Assembly: GCA_016708725.1 (NCBI GenBank)
Contig: JADJFE010000014.1
Coordinates: forward strand, 80,800 to 144,799
DNA: 64,000 nt
Origin: Candidatus Aalborgicola bjergmarkensis
GTDB lineage: Bacteria > Pseudomonadota > Gammaproteobacteria > Burkholderiales > Burkholderiaceae_C
Reading direction: 5' to 3'
The position numbers and the translations under genes are program-made. The notes beneath the pieces are model-generated. The model was not told where the DNA came from. It did no database searches and was given only the letters and a program-made list of their open reading frames with translations. Positions 54,201 to 62,660 of this stretch are shown piece by piece (the stretch's first letter is position 1; every line of letters starts with the position of its first letter).

Positions 54201-55712
54201 TGCGACCAAAGGCGTCAAAAACCAGAAGCAGCTGCCCTTGCCCGGTGTGCTGGTAACGCCGATGCTGCCACCCATCAATTCAACCAGTTGCTTGCAAATC
54301 GCCAAACCCAGCCCGGAGCCGCTGTGGTGGCGCGTGGACGTGGCATTGGCCTGGGTGAAGGAATCGAATATCAAGGACTGGTCCGCAGCCGGGATGCCAA
54401 TGCCACTGTCCAGCACCTCAAAGCGCAGCGTTACCGTACCCGTGTCAGCGTTGCGTTCGTGCAGGCCCACCCGGACTTCAATCTCGCCACTGTCGGTAAA
54501 CTTCACCGCGTTACCCAGCAGATTGACCAGCACCTGGCGCAATCGGCGTGAGTCCCCTTTATGGCGCAGCGGCACATCAGGCGCCATCAGGTAGCCCAGG
54601 TCCAGCCCTTTTTGCAAGGCCTGGGGCGACACCAACTCCAGCACATCCTCGACCATGCGCGTCAGGTCGAATTCGGCGTACTCAATCTCCACCTTGCCAG
54701 ATTCCAGACGCGAAAAGTCGAGAATATTGTTCACCAGGTCCAGCAGGTATTGCGCCGAATCCCAGGCGATCTCCACAAACTGGTGCTGTTTATTGGGTAA
54801 ATCGGCGCTCATCAAAATATCCAGCGTTCCGACCACCCCATTAAGTGGGGTGCGAATTTCGTGACTGACCGTGGCGGCAAACTCTGACTTGAGTTTTGCG
54901 AATTGCAAGGCATCATCCCGCGCCGTGCGCAACTCGTTCTCGCGTTCTTCCAGAACGGCCATCATGCTGTTGAAGGCCTGCGCCATCTCTTCGATGTCAC
55001 GTGGTCCAATCAACTGCGCCCGGACACCACTGACACCAGCCTGCGCGCGCCCCATGGCTGCGGACAACTGGTTCAAAGGGCGTGTCAGCCGGTCTGTCAA
55101 CAGCCGCAGGGCAAGAATGAACAGCACGGCAAACACCGTCGCCAGCCCCAGATTGGTAGCCAGCACCTCGGCGCGCAAGCGCGTCAAAGTGGCCTTGCTC
55201 TGGGTCAGGCGCACATAGCCCAGGAGTTCATCACGCTGCTCAACCATCTCGAACTGCGATGTAGTGTTGCGCTGGGCATAAACGGGCGCAACGAAATGCC
55301 AGAAATCATCTGATTCGGATTCCAGAAAAGGTTCGTTGCGCTGCAAATCCTCGGCGGCGACGGACGGCATCGCGTCGGTGTGCGTCCCCCGTGACGTCAA
55401 CAAACTATGATTGGTACGGCGAATTTCCAGTGCCACCACGTCCGTAAAGGCCATGGTGGCAGCTACCGCTTCCGTAGCGTTTTCGGCCGAATCAAAAAGC
55501 AAGGCCAGTTTGCTCTGGCGCGCCATCCCTTCGGTGATGCGCGCACCTTGTTCAAGCAAGGTGCGGCGAATCTGGCGGCTACCCTGCCAGGCACTGGTCA
55601 GTGCCGAGAGCATCCCCAAAAAAAGCACGGCCACCGCAACGGTGACAGCGAGCTGGCGGCGAAATGTCGTGGTGCGAAAAACGCGCGCCCATCGACGCAT
55701 CAGACGATTCAT
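51204..55712 (-). CDS. Hybrid histidine kinase with receivers, Hpt, GGDEF and EAL domains
   Basis: A 1,502-residue inner-membrane signalling protein. Order: TM1 (19-42), periplasmic region, TM2 (about 183-205), HAMP, HisKA (SHEIRTP, His284), HATPase (NLLGNAVKFTD, GSGLGLAI), receiver 1 (RALVVDESD), receiver 2 (VLVVDDDRTNQ, FMDCNMPEMDG), Hpt (HAIKGAAGNLG), receiver 3 (VLVVDDDRSTR, LLDAVMPIMDG), GGDEF (RLGGDEFTVLL with RSSD I-site) and EAL (GMEALLRWNHP, DDFGTGYSSL). All catalytic motifs look intact, so it may both make and break c-di-GMP. Four 9-bp repeats encode a DAHDAHDAHDAHD linker before receiver 2. It overlaps the upstream binding-protein gene by four bases. Confidence 0.93.
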   Translation of the reverse strand: MNRLMRRWARVFRTTTFRRQLAVTVAVAVLFLGMLSALTSAWQGSRQIRRTLLEQGARITEGMARQSKLALLFDSAENATEAVAATMAFTDVVALEIRRTNHSLLTSRGTHTDAMPSVAAEDLQRNEPFLESESDDFWHFVAPVYAQRNTTSQFEMVEQRDELLGYVRLTQSKATLTRLRAEVLATNLGLATVFAVLFILALRLLTDRLTRPLNQLSAAMGRAQAGVSGVRAQLIGPRDIEEMAQAFNSMMAVLEERENELRTARDDALQFAKLKSEFAATVSHEIRTPLNGVVGTLDILMSADLPNKQHQFVEIAWDSAQYLLDLVNNILDFSRLESGKVEIEYAEFDLTRMVEDVLELVSPQALQKGLDLGYLMAPDVPLRHKGDSRRLRQVLVNLLGNAVKFTDSGEIEVRVGLHERNADTGTVTLRFEVLDSGIGIPAADQSLIFDSFTQANATSTRHHSGSGLGLAICKQLVELMGGSIGVTSTPGKGSCFWFLTPLVAVASEPEILAANRIWSGLRALVVDESDTARRFLQQALLHWEFERCTTVVPGKALDELDAALQRGEPYHLVILDTAFATRDGHNLASRVRTEHAPALRLILMNRYATENVRTAALADAWLSKPLRLDRLRDAIIAVTGGSPDQAVTLPLPALPAPDAHDAHDAHDAHDLVYQVLVVDDDRTNQTIAQAMLSLLGCRAEVASNGQVALLAFKRQSWDLVFMDCNMPEMDGYQTTAAMRALETHSGRRTPIVAMTANTQSRDVEKCLAAGMDDHLAKPLLRDSVSAKLKRWIETYIRPVATKSEPVTTPQPSAVSTEPLDHTVLVKLREALGDTINRAIEPFLEDMPRYLEEMDQAATTGEADRLRRAAHAIKGAAGNLGARHLVAVARQIEALAESGQFDAACELLARARAEYTVVQQALQAELSAEPLAVQTIESKDALVLVVDDDRSTRSALRYALQRSGFRVEEAEDGAQALALTERILPDVILLDAVMPIMDGFTTCAKLQELPFSKNIPVLMITALEDSQSIASAFAAGASDYIPKPIQLNVLNQRVKRVVEAHRAQRHVRHLAFNDNLTGLPNRMTFAETLGAAIKRAQSHEQSLAVLFLDLDRFKFVNDTLGHEIGDQLLQSVAVRLRNCLRSSDCVARLGGDEFTVLLNELADPASATHAAEKICRSLATPFDIEGHDIFVAASIGISIYPADGQDVSTLLRHADTAMYRAKRSGGGFQFYEPGMEASVSDHLRMESALRRALERNELEVYYQPKADTRTGIITGMEALLRWNHPTRGMVSPLEFIPLAEETGLIIPIGEWVLRTACAQTKVWLDAGVPSLNVAVNLSGIQLKMSGFSDLVVTTLQETGLESRFLTLEITESVLMEHARETVSTLQKLKAIGLRLEIDDFGTGYSSLAYLKRFPVDALKVDRTFTRDMISNADDAAIVTGIIALAHSLRLKVVAEGVETLEQLDLLTNLACDTIQGYYLAQPLPAREFERRILVPNFSKFALA
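53707..53742. repeat. Four 9-bp tandem repeats encoding a DAH linker
   Basis: Units tgtgcgtca (twice), tgtgcatca and tgtgcatcc lie in frame in the hybrid-kinase gene. Gain or loss of units would change linker length by three residues each without a frameshift. Confidence 0.8.
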
Positions 55713-56896
55713 TGCTCGGGAAACACCATGTCATAGCTTTTCTGACCGGCCCCGATCCCCAGCCCCAGATGGCTGGCAGTGCGTACATTGACTGCGATCA
55801 ACACACTCCTGAGCGGCACCACACCGCGCAAACTGCTGCCGGCGGCAATCTGACTCAATGCAGACGTGGCCAGATTGCGGCCTAGCTCCACATTGTTCGG
55901 GTAAAGGGAAAACAAGGCGCCACGGCGCACGTGGCCGACGCTGCTGGAAAAAACCGCCAGCGAGCGGCTCCAGGATTCCTGCAAAATCATGGGCAAAACC
56001 GATGATTCCTCCACGGTGGTGGAGTCCTGTGGCAGCCACAATACATCCTTTTTGGCATCGGCGCTGGTAAAAAATTCCTGGTACAGCCGGGTAGCAGTTC
56101 TCAGGTCAGAGGCCTCCTGCGCCACCAGCTCCAGGCCGTGGTGTTTGGCGGCATCCTGCGCCAGACGAATCAGCCAGCCATTCTGGCGCGGGTCATACAC
56201 CACGAACACCCGCTTTGCGCCTGGCATGATGGACTTCAACCGGTCAAACAGCAGTTGGGGATCCGGCGCCAGACTGTGCACCGCCATGCCGCGCACGTCG
56301 GTATCCGAGGTGTTGATAACGCCCCCGGCAACAACGCCAATATCCCGATCCAGACTGGTAGCCGCCTTGAGTCCGTTGCGTCCCAGTGCAATGACCATGC
56401 GGATGTCCCGGCGGCGCAGTTCTTCGGACAGCGTGACCATATCAAAATTATTCCCGACCGCATAACTGGCAACACGGGTATTGGTGCGCTCTTCGATGCC
56501 TTCGATGATCTTGAGAAAAACGCTACGGTACGGTTCACCAATATCCGGGTAAATCACGGCAATGCCCCCCTGGGGATTCAAGGCCGCCACCTTTTGGGAC
56601 AAGGATGCGGCTCGGTTGGCACTGTCCGACAAGGTACTGGCTGCTGTCTGCGTTGCGTCGCTATCGTTTAGCGCCACGCGATAGACCACCACCTCCGAGG
56701 ACTGCTCCATGTCAGCAACGATATGCTCAAACTCGCGGTTGATCGTTGCATCCGAGCGCGAATAAATCACGGCAAAGATGGCGGGCGACAATGAGGCTGC
56801 GGCCACCGGAGCCACACAGAAGAACAGCCACAACAGCACCCAGCGCCATACCGGGGCTGTTGTGCATTGCAGAGCATGGGTGCAGTGAGTTTTCAT
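55709..56896 (-). CDS. Periplasmic ABC-type substrate-binding protein (DUF534-like)
   Basis: A 395-residue exported binding protein. After a signal sequence (WRWVLLWLFFCVAPVAAASL) the fold resembles the ABC transporter substrate-binding family PF04392: IAVIYPDIGEPYRSVFLKIIEGIEERT, RRRDIRMVIALGRNGLKAA, MPGAKRVFVVYDPRQNGW, and near the end AVNVRTASHLGLGIGAG. No permease or ATPase gene is adjacent; instead its stop overlaps the hybrid-kinase start (ATGA). Binding proteins coupled this way often present a ligand to the sensor kinase, which is my inference here. Start ATG 56896 is preferred to a codon 54 bases upstream. Confidence 0.82.
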   Translation of the reverse strand: MKTHCTHALQCTTAPVWRWVLLWLFFCVAPVAAASLSPAIFAVIYSRSDATINREFEHIVADMEQSSEVVVYRVALNDSDATQTAASTLSDSANRAASLSQKVAALNPQGGIAVIYPDIGEPYRSVFLKIIEGIEERTNTRVASYAVGNNFDMVTLSEELRRRDIRMVIALGRNGLKAATSLDRDIGVVAGGVINTSDTDVRGMAVHSLAPDPQLLFDRLKSIMPGAKRVFVVYDPRQNGWLIRLAQDAAKHHGLELVAQEASDLRTATRLYQEFFTSADAKKDVLWLPQDSTTVEESSVLPMILQESWSRSLAVFSSSVGHVRRGALFSLYPNNVELGRNLATSALSQIAAGSSLRGVVPLRSVLIAVNVRTASHLGLGIGAGQKSYDMVFPEQ

Positions 56897-57396
56897 GGTC
56901 GTTCTCCAATCGTGGAACTTTTGCTTACGCCTTTTGTACGATTCTGGCACAGGAATTCAATCATTTCGATTACTTTTTTTCATCGCCCGAGTCCGCTGCA
57001 CGGGTGCAATTCAAAATGATGCGTCTGTTGCAGGGGCAGGCCCCAGGGCGGCTACGTGGGCCCCCTACATGCATCACATCGTGAATCACGCCAGTCTCAT
57101 ATCACCCGTGATATTAAAAACACCCAAGCCGCACTACAGGCGATCCCCGCAAGCCTCCGTGGCACGTTTTCAGCCTCAATTTGGCCTAAATTCAGTATCA
57201 AATCAGTCTATATCCGCCGTGGGACAAGCGGGGGCAGCTATTGAAAACGTAGTAGCAAGAACCCATGCATCACATGGAATCGCACCTGTCGTGCTGTGAA
57301 CCCTGCTTGCCCCGCACCAGACTTGTGCCACATAATGCTTGCATCAATCACAAATATCACAAATGCTTGAACGTTTGAACCATTGAGGAGTCTGCC
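56897..57396. other. 500-base intergenic region before the first TonB receptor
   Basis: Divergent promoter region between the binding-protein and TonB-receptor genes. Short frames here have no family features. It holds one member of the ~50-bp repeat family (57205-57256) and the GAGGAG ribosome binding site of the receptor (57384-57389). I see no clear operator or riboswitch. Confidence 0.6.
57205..57256 (+). repeat. ~50-bp palindromic repeat family, copy 8
   Basis: Blocks ctatatccgccgtggga, caagcgggggcagctatt and acgtagtagc follow the family order. It lies upstream of the TonB receptor gene. Confidence 0.7.
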
Positions 57397-59487
57397 ATGT
57401 ATCCACTGCGCTGTTTTCTGGGTTTTTTTGGAGTTGTAACTATTGCCAGCTCTGGCGCCGCGTGGGGCCAGACAGCCCAGGACGAGGAAGACCTGGCCTC
57501 GCTGTATGGCGACAAGGCTTTTATCAGCATCGCCACCGGCAGCCAGCAGGCGCTGCGCCGCGCGCCTGCGGTGGCCAGCGTCATCACCGCAGCAGACATT
57601 GCCGCCATGGGAGCCACGGACCTGGACGCAGTGCTGGAAGCCGTGCCGGGCCTGCATGTAACCAACAGCCCCAATCTGTATGCATCCGGCTACGCCATCC
57701 GGGGCATCACGACCATCGTAGGCCCGCAAACCCTGATCCTGCAAAACGGCGTTCCGATCACCACCTTGTTTATTGGCAACAAGGGCAATATCTGGGGCGA
57801 CTACCCGGTTGAACACATTGCGCGCATCGAGATCATTCGCGGCCCCGGCTCGGCGCTGTACGGTGCCGATGCCTTTTCCGGGGTAATCAACATCATCACC
57901 AAAGCCGCTGCAGACACCCAGGGCACCGAAGTGGGAGCACGCGCCGGGTCTTTCAACACCAGAAACGTTTGGGTACAGCACGGCGGCAAGCTCGGTGTGG
58001 TGGACGTGGCGGCCTATCTGCGCTTGGGTGCGACCGATGGCATCAAGGAAACCGTCACGGCAGACGCCCAGTCGCGTTATGACCGCATTTTTGGCACCCG
58101 CGCCACGCTGGCGCCAGGCAACGTGAACATGGGTTTTGATGCTGTGGATGCGAATCTGGACCTGGGCTACGATAAATGGCGCGTGCGCGCAAACTACAAG
58201 TTGCGCGACAACATGGGCACCGGCGTCGGTATTGCCTATGCACTCGACCCGGTAGGCCGGGCGCGCAGTGAACGCACCATGTTGGACACCTCCTGGGCCG
58301 ATGCCCGGTTTGCCAAGGATTGGGGTCTGGGGTTTACGGCCAGCTACCTCCAGTACACCCAGCTTACCCCCACCGACTTTCAGCTTTTTCCGCCCGGCGC
58401 CAACATTGCGGGCGGCGTGTCGGCCAACGGCCTGTTTGGCGGCCCCGACACCTGGGAGCGCCAGATACGGCTTTCGGCCTATGCCACCTACACAGGTCTG
58501 GCACAGCACGCGATACGCATCGGGCTGGGGCACGACGACCTGGACCTCTACAAAACCCGCGAAACCCGCAACTTCACCTACTCCCCTGCGGGTGCGCTGG
58601 TGCCCACGGCGGGCGGGGCCATCGTCGATTTCTCGGACACCAATCCGTTCATGCGCCCGCAGCATCGTCTGGTTGACTACGTGCTGGTGCAAGACGAATG
58701 GAATTTTGCCAAGGACTGGACATTGACTGCCGGTGTGCGCCGCGACCTCTACTCCGACTTTGGCGGCACCACCAACCCGCGCCTGGCCCTGGTGTGGGAT
58801 GCCTCGCTGGACCTGACGGCCAAGCTGCTCGCCGGGCGGGCGTTTCGTGCGCCCGCTTTCAATGAAGCCTACAGTTTTGCCAATCCGGTTGCGCGGGGCA
58901 ATCCCGACCTGCGTCCCGAGACCATCCGTACCGTGGAACTGGCCTTTGCCTGGCAGGCCAGGGGCGACACCCAGGTCAACCTGAGCCTGTTTCGCTACGA
59001 CATGCAAGACATCATCCGCCTTGTGAACGGGGCTTATGCCAATATTGCCACGCAAAATGGCCAGGGCGGCGAACTCGAAGCCGTGTGGGACGCCAACCGC
59101 AAACTACGGCTCACCGGCAACTACGCCTGGCAGCGTTCCACGGATGAGATCACGCAGCAAGACGCGGGTTTTGCCCCGCGCCACCATCTTTATGCCCGTG
59201 CCGAATGGCAGTTCAGCGGCAACTGGCTGGCCAGTGCCCAGGTCAACTGGGTGGCCGAGCGCAAGCGTGCACCCAACGACACCCGCAGCGACATTGCCGA
59301 CTTCAGCACCCTGGACTTGGGCCTACGCACCAGAAACGGCCGCAACCAATGGGACTTTGCCGCAGCCGTGCGCAACCTGTTCAACGCCGACGTGCGCGAA
59401 CCCATGCAGGCCACCGGCGCCGCTTTGCCCAACGATCTGCCGATGGCGCCGCGCAGCGTCTACCTGCAAGCCAGCTACCGGATGTGA
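57397..59487 (+). CDS. TonB-dependent outer-membrane receptor, paralogue 1
   Basis: A 696-residue TonB-dependent receptor. Signal peptide (YPLRCFLGFFGVVTIASSGAAWG), then an N-terminal plug with DLDAVLEAVPGLHVTNS, YAIRGITTIVGPQTLILQNGVP and IARIEIIRGPGSALYGADAFSGVINIITK, followed by the barrel ending YLQASYRM, an aromatic-rich last strand. FRAPAFNEAYSFANPVARGNPDLRPET is the usual barrel motif. It is closest to vitamin B12/siderophore-type receptors, but the ligand is not shown. The adjacent paralogue is very similar along its whole length, so the two arose by tandem duplication. Confidence 0.92.
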   Translation: MYPLRCFLGFFGVVTIASSGAAWGQTAQDEEDLASLYGDKAFISIATGSQQALRRAPAVASVITAADIAAMGATDLDAVLEAVPGLHVTNSPNLYASGYAIRGITTIVGPQTLILQNGVPITTLFIGNKGNIWGDYPVEHIARIEIIRGPGSALYGADAFSGVINIITKAAADTQGTEVGARAGSFNTRNVWVQHGGKLGVVDVAAYLRLGATDGIKETVTADAQSRYDRIFGTRATLAPGNVNMGFDAVDANLDLGYDKWRVRANYKLRDNMGTGVGIAYALDPVGRARSERTMLDTSWADARFAKDWGLGFTASYLQYTQLTPTDFQLFPPGANIAGGVSANGLFGGPDTWERQIRLSAYATYTGLAQHAIRIGLGHDDLDLYKTRETRNFTYSPAGALVPTAGGAIVDFSDTNPFMRPQHRLVDYVLVQDEWNFAKDWTLTAGVRRDLYSDFGGTTNPRLALVWDASLDLTAKLLAGRAFRAPAFNEAYSFANPVARGNPDLRPETIRTVELAFAWQARGDTQVNLSLFRYDMQDIIRLVNGAYANIATQNGQGGELEAVWDANRKLRLTGNYAWQRSTDEITQQDAGFAPRHHLYARAEWQFSGNWLASAQVNWVAERKRAPNDTRSDIADFSTLDLGLRTRNGRNQWDFAAAVRNLFNADVREPMQATGAALPNDLPMAPRSVYLQASYRM

Positions 59488-59572
59488 GGTATATTGCGCC
59501 TTTTGGCCTGTAGGGCACACTTGGCGGGGTGTGATTCAAAGTGATGTGATGTGGCCGTTGGGTTTTTACTCC

Positions 59573-59858
59573 CTCGCCCCAGCGGGGAGAGGGCTGGGGA
59601 GAGGGGTTCGGCTCTCTGGATGTTCTGCGGTGCTGTGGACGGGGTTATTGTTGCTATATTATCAATAGCTGCACCCGCACATCCCACGGGGGCTGGAGGC
59701 TTATTTGATGCCTTATTTGTGGCCAAAAAGATGCCACAAAGGCTTGCAAGAGGGTTTCGCATCGCAGTTTTTGCATGTGTCATATCACGGGCAATATGAA
59801 ATTCCAGCGCAAAGCCACCAGCAGCCCCTCTCCCCAGCCCTCTCCCCGCTGGGGCGAG
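59573..59858. mobile_element. MITE-like element with 34-bp perfect terminal inverted repeats, copy B
   Basis: The first 34 bases (59573-59606, starting ctcgccccagcgggg) and the last 34 (59825-59858) are exact reverse complements. Outside them the inverted symmetry continues imperfectly for another 20 or so bases on each side (gatgtggccgttggg versus gatgtggtcgttgga). The interior matches 35622-35866 almost base for base. It sits in the 479-base gap between the two TonB receptors and holds no transposase, so it would have to move in trans. Confidence 0.82.
59653..59700 (-). repeat. ~50-bp palindromic repeat family, copy 9 (inside MITE copy B)
   Basis: Minus strand: gcctccagcccccgtggga, tgtgcgggtgcagctatt, gataatatagc; the same member as in MITE copy A with three or so differences. 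Confidence 0.75.
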
Positions 59859-59893
59859 GGAGCTAAATCCAACGACCACATCGCTTTAAATCG

Positions 59894-59940
59894 CACCCCT
59901 TGGCGCACCTGGCGTGCGGGAGAAGCTATTTTTATGATAG
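59894..59940 (+). repeat. ~50-bp palindromic repeat family, copy 10
   Basis: Blocks caccccttggc, ctggcgtgcggga and aagctatttttatgatag, upstream of the second TonB receptor and outside the MITE. Confidence 0.65.
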
Positions 59941-59966
59941 TGACATGATTAAAAGGAGAATGCACC

Positions 59967-62075
59967 ATGCATCCATTGCGCTGCTTGTTGGGTCTGTTGG
60001 GTCTGTTGGGTCTGTGGGTTATTGTCGGCTCTGGCGTCACATGGGGCCAGACAACACAGGATGAAGAAGACTTGGCATTGCTATACGGCGATAAGACCTT
60101 TGTCAGCGTCGCCACCGGCCACAAGCAAACCTTGCGCCGCGCGCCTGCGGTGGCCACTGTCATCACCGCCCAAGAAATCGAGGCCATGGGGGCCACCGAT
60201 CTCGATGAAGTGCTGGAAACGGTGCCGGGCCTGCACGTGAGCCGCAGCGCCAACATCTACGCGCCGCTGTACGTCATTCGCGGGGTCTACAGCCTGTACC
60301 TGCCACAGGTGCTGGTGCTGCAAAACGGCATTCCGATCACGACACAATTCGTTGGCAACAAGGGCAATATCTGGGGTGGTTACCCGGTAGAAAACATCGC
60401 GCGCATCGAAGTGCTGCGCGGCCCCGGTTCGGCACTGTACGGCGCCGACGCCTATGCGGGTGTCATCAACATCATCACCAAAACAGCGGATGACACACCG
60501 GGAACCGAGGTGACGCTGGGTGGTGGGTCTTTCAACACCCGCCATGCTTCGGTGCAGCACGGTGGCAAGCTCGGCCCGGTTGACGTGGCCGCCTTTCTGC
60601 GCGTAGGTAGCAGCGATGGCATCCATGAAACCGTTACAGCCGACGCGCAAACGCGCTTTGACCGCATCTTTGGCATCCGCGCCAGTCTGGCTCCGGGGCC
60701 GGTACGCACGGGCTACGATGCGGTCAATGCCAACCTTGATCTGGCGTATGGCCATTGGCGCGCACGCGCGGGTTACAAGCTGCGCGACAACGTAGGCACC
60801 GGCGCAGGCATTGCATCCGCGCTGGACCCCATCGGACAGCAGCACAGCGAACGCATCACAGCTGATCTGTCCTGGACCGACCCCAAGTTCGCACGTGACT
60901 GGGGCTTAGGTGCTACGGCCAGCTACTTGCACTATGTGCAAGAGATACCGACTGACTTTAATCTGTTTCCGCCGGGCGCGAACCTGGGTGGTGGCGTGTC
61001 GGCCAATGGATTCATCGCCGGCCCTGACACCTGGGAGCGGCAGTGGCGCTTCTCGGGTTTTGCCACTTACAGTGGTTTTGCCGGACACGAATTGCGCTTT
61101 GGCCTGGGGCATGACGATCTGGACATGTACAAAACCCGCGAAACGCGCAACTTCACGTACTCCGCCACGGGCGCACTGGTGCCGGTGGCCGGTGGTGCCA
61201 TGGTTGATTTTTCTGAGAGCAACCCCTTTATTCGCCCGCAGCGACGCTGGATTGACTACGTGTACGTGCAAGACGAATGGAATTTTGCGCGTGACTGGAC
61301 GTTTACCGGCGGATTGCGCTATGACCGTTATTCCGACTTTGGCACGACGACCAACCCGCGTCTGGCGCTGGTCTGGGACGCAGCGCTCGATGTGACCGTC
61401 AAACTGCTTTCGGCGCACGCATTCCGGGCACCGGCGTTCGCCGAAGTGGCCTCACTTGCCAATCCGGTCAACCGGGGCAACCCGGACCTGCGCCCGGAAA
61501 CCGTGGGCACGACCGAGCTTGCCGTCGCATGGCGCGCGCGCCCTGACACCAATGTGAATATGACCGTGTACCGCTACGACATGAACGACATCATCCGTCC
61601 CGTCGGCGGAACCTTCATCAATAGCGGCTCGCAAGACGGGTACGGCGCCGAATTTGAAGCAGTCTGGGATGTCAACCGCCGTCTGCGCCTGACGGGCAAC
61701 TATGCGTGGCAACGTTCGCTGGACGAGGCGACGCAGCAAGATGCCGGGCACGCCCCGCAAAACCACATCTATGCCCGTGCCGACTGGCATTTCTCCGACG
61801 CCTGGCAGCTCACTACCCAGGTCAACTGGGTAGCTGATCGCAAACGCGCCCTTGGCGATACCCGGCCCAACGTGGGTGACTACACCACGCTGGACCTGAC
61901 TGTGCGCACCGACAACAAGAACAGCAGGAACAAACCGTGGGATTTTGCTGCCAGCGTGCGCAACCTCTTCAATGCCGACGTGCGCGAACCCAGCATCGCC
62001 CCCGGCGTTGCTATTCCCCATGATCTGCCGATGGCCCCGCGCAGCGTCTACCTGCAAGCCAGTTACCGGATGTGA
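59967..62075 (+). CDS. TonB-dependent outer-membrane receptor, paralogue 2
   Basis: A 702-residue receptor homologous end to end with the gene at 57397. Plug motifs: DLDEVLETVPGLHVSRS, YVIRGVYSLYLPQVLVLQNGIP and IARIEVLRGPGSALYGADAYAGVINIITK; barrel end YLQASYRM. The barrel loops (for example VGGTFINSGSQDGY) differ from paralogue 1, which suggests a different ligand. The signal peptide contains LLGLLGLLGLW, encoded by three perfect 9-bp repeats (59988-60014). AAGGAG at 59953-59958 is the ribosome binding site. Confidence 0.92.
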   Translation: MHPLRCLLGLLGLLGLWVIVGSGVTWGQTTQDEEDLALLYGDKTFVSVATGHKQTLRRAPAVATVITAQEIEAMGATDLDEVLETVPGLHVSRSANIYAPLYVIRGVYSLYLPQVLVLQNGIPITTQFVGNKGNIWGGYPVENIARIEVLRGPGSALYGADAYAGVINIITKTADDTPGTEVTLGGGSFNTRHASVQHGGKLGPVDVAAFLRVGSSDGIHETVTADAQTRFDRIFGIRASLAPGPVRTGYDAVNANLDLAYGHWRARAGYKLRDNVGTGAGIASALDPIGQQHSERITADLSWTDPKFARDWGLGATASYLHYVQEIPTDFNLFPPGANLGGGVSANGFIAGPDTWERQWRFSGFATYSGFAGHELRFGLGHDDLDMYKTRETRNFTYSATGALVPVAGGAMVDFSESNPFIRPQRRWIDYVYVQDEWNFARDWTFTGGLRYDRYSDFGTTTNPRLALVWDAALDVTVKLLSAHAFRAPAFAEVASLANPVNRGNPDLRPETVGTTELAVAWRARPDTNVNMTVYRYDMNDIIRPVGGTFINSGSQDGYGAEFEAVWDVNRRLRLTGNYAWQRSLDEATQQDAGHAPQNHIYARADWHFSDAWQLTTQVNWVADRKRALGDTRPNVGDYTTLDLTVRTDNKNSRNKPWDFAASVRNLFNADVREPSIAPGVAIPHDLPMAPRSVYLQASYRM
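59988..60014 (+). repeat. Three perfect 9-bp repeats in a TonB-receptor signal peptide
   Basis: The unit ttgggtctg occurs three times in a row, encoding LGL repeats in the hydrophobic core of the signal peptide. Unit changes would keep the frame but alter the length of the h-region. Confidence 0.85.
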
Positions 62076-62094
62076 GGGACATGAGGATTGTGAG

Positions 62095-62144
62095 CCTATT
62101 GGCCTGTAGGGTACGTCTGGCGTGCGGGAGTAGCTATATTTTCA
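62095..62144 (+). repeat. ~50-bp palindromic repeat family, copy 11
   Basis: Blocks ggcctgtagggta, ctggcgtgcgggag and tagctatattttcagg, between the second TonB receptor and the Rieske gene. A similar but truncated ggcctgtagggc stretch follows paralogue 1 at about 59500. Confidence 0.65.
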
Positions 62145-62227
62145 GGTGTGGCTCGGCAACGTAGCGCACTGTAAAAGGCAACCCCGTAAGTCCGGCCGGA
62201 TTGACGTCTGCGAACTAAACCCGAACC

Positions 62228-62647
62228 ATGTATACGCCCTCCACACCCTCCAGACCCCTGCACTGGTTTGAACTGCCCAATGCACCAGCGCCCGGTACGC
62301 CGTTGTGTGCGTGGCAGAGCCTGACTGACGGCGAACCCATGCTGATGGAGTTGGACACGGGCGGTGGTCCGGCCAAGCCGTTTCGCTTGATGCTGCTGCG
62401 CAGTGGCATGGAGGTAAAGGCGTTTGTGAACCGCTGTGCGCACTTTGGCGTGCCGCTGGCGGGCAAACAGGCGCAACTCATATTCAAGCCGCACACCAGC
62501 ATCACCTGCAATGTGCACTACGCACGCTACCGCTGGTCGGACGGCGTGTGCGACACTGGCGACTGCGAGGGCGAATCCCTGACACCGGTTCCGCTGGAGC
62601 AGGATGAACAGGGTCAACTGTGCATCGGCAGCCCCACCACGTCCTAA
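62228..62647 (+). CDS. Small Rieske [2Fe-2S] ferredoxin-like protein
   Basis: A 139-residue stand-alone Rieske protein. The cluster motifs are NRCAHFGVPL (CxH) and ITCNVHYARY (CxxH), 50 residues apart; both pairs are complete. There is no signal peptide and no oxygenase domain, so a cytoplasmic electron carrier or regulator is likely. It stands alone between the TonB receptors and the convergent gspD; its partner is unknown. Confidence 0.85.
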   Translation: MYTPSTPSRPLHWFELPNAPAPGTPLCAWQSLTDGEPMLMELDTGGGPAKPFRLMLLRSGMEVKAFVNRCAHFGVPLAGKQAQLIFKPHTSITCNVHYARYRWSDGVCDTGDCEGESLTPVPLEQDEQGQLCIGSPTTS

Positions 62648-62660
62648 TCGAGAGTGAGCA

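Noticed and set aside
57238..59055. 605-codon open frame on the minus strand opposite TonB receptor 1
   Set aside because: It is antisense to a well-supported receptor gene, has no domain or signal features, and its composition (Gly/Val/His/Arg-rich) is what high-GC coding sequence gives on the opposite strand.
59551..59799. 82-codon frame inside the MITE, also open (88 codons) in copy A
   Set aside because: Open in both copies but starts in the terminal repeat, has amino-acid changes without constraint and no ribosome binding site; the copies are too alike in DNA for frame conservation to mean much.
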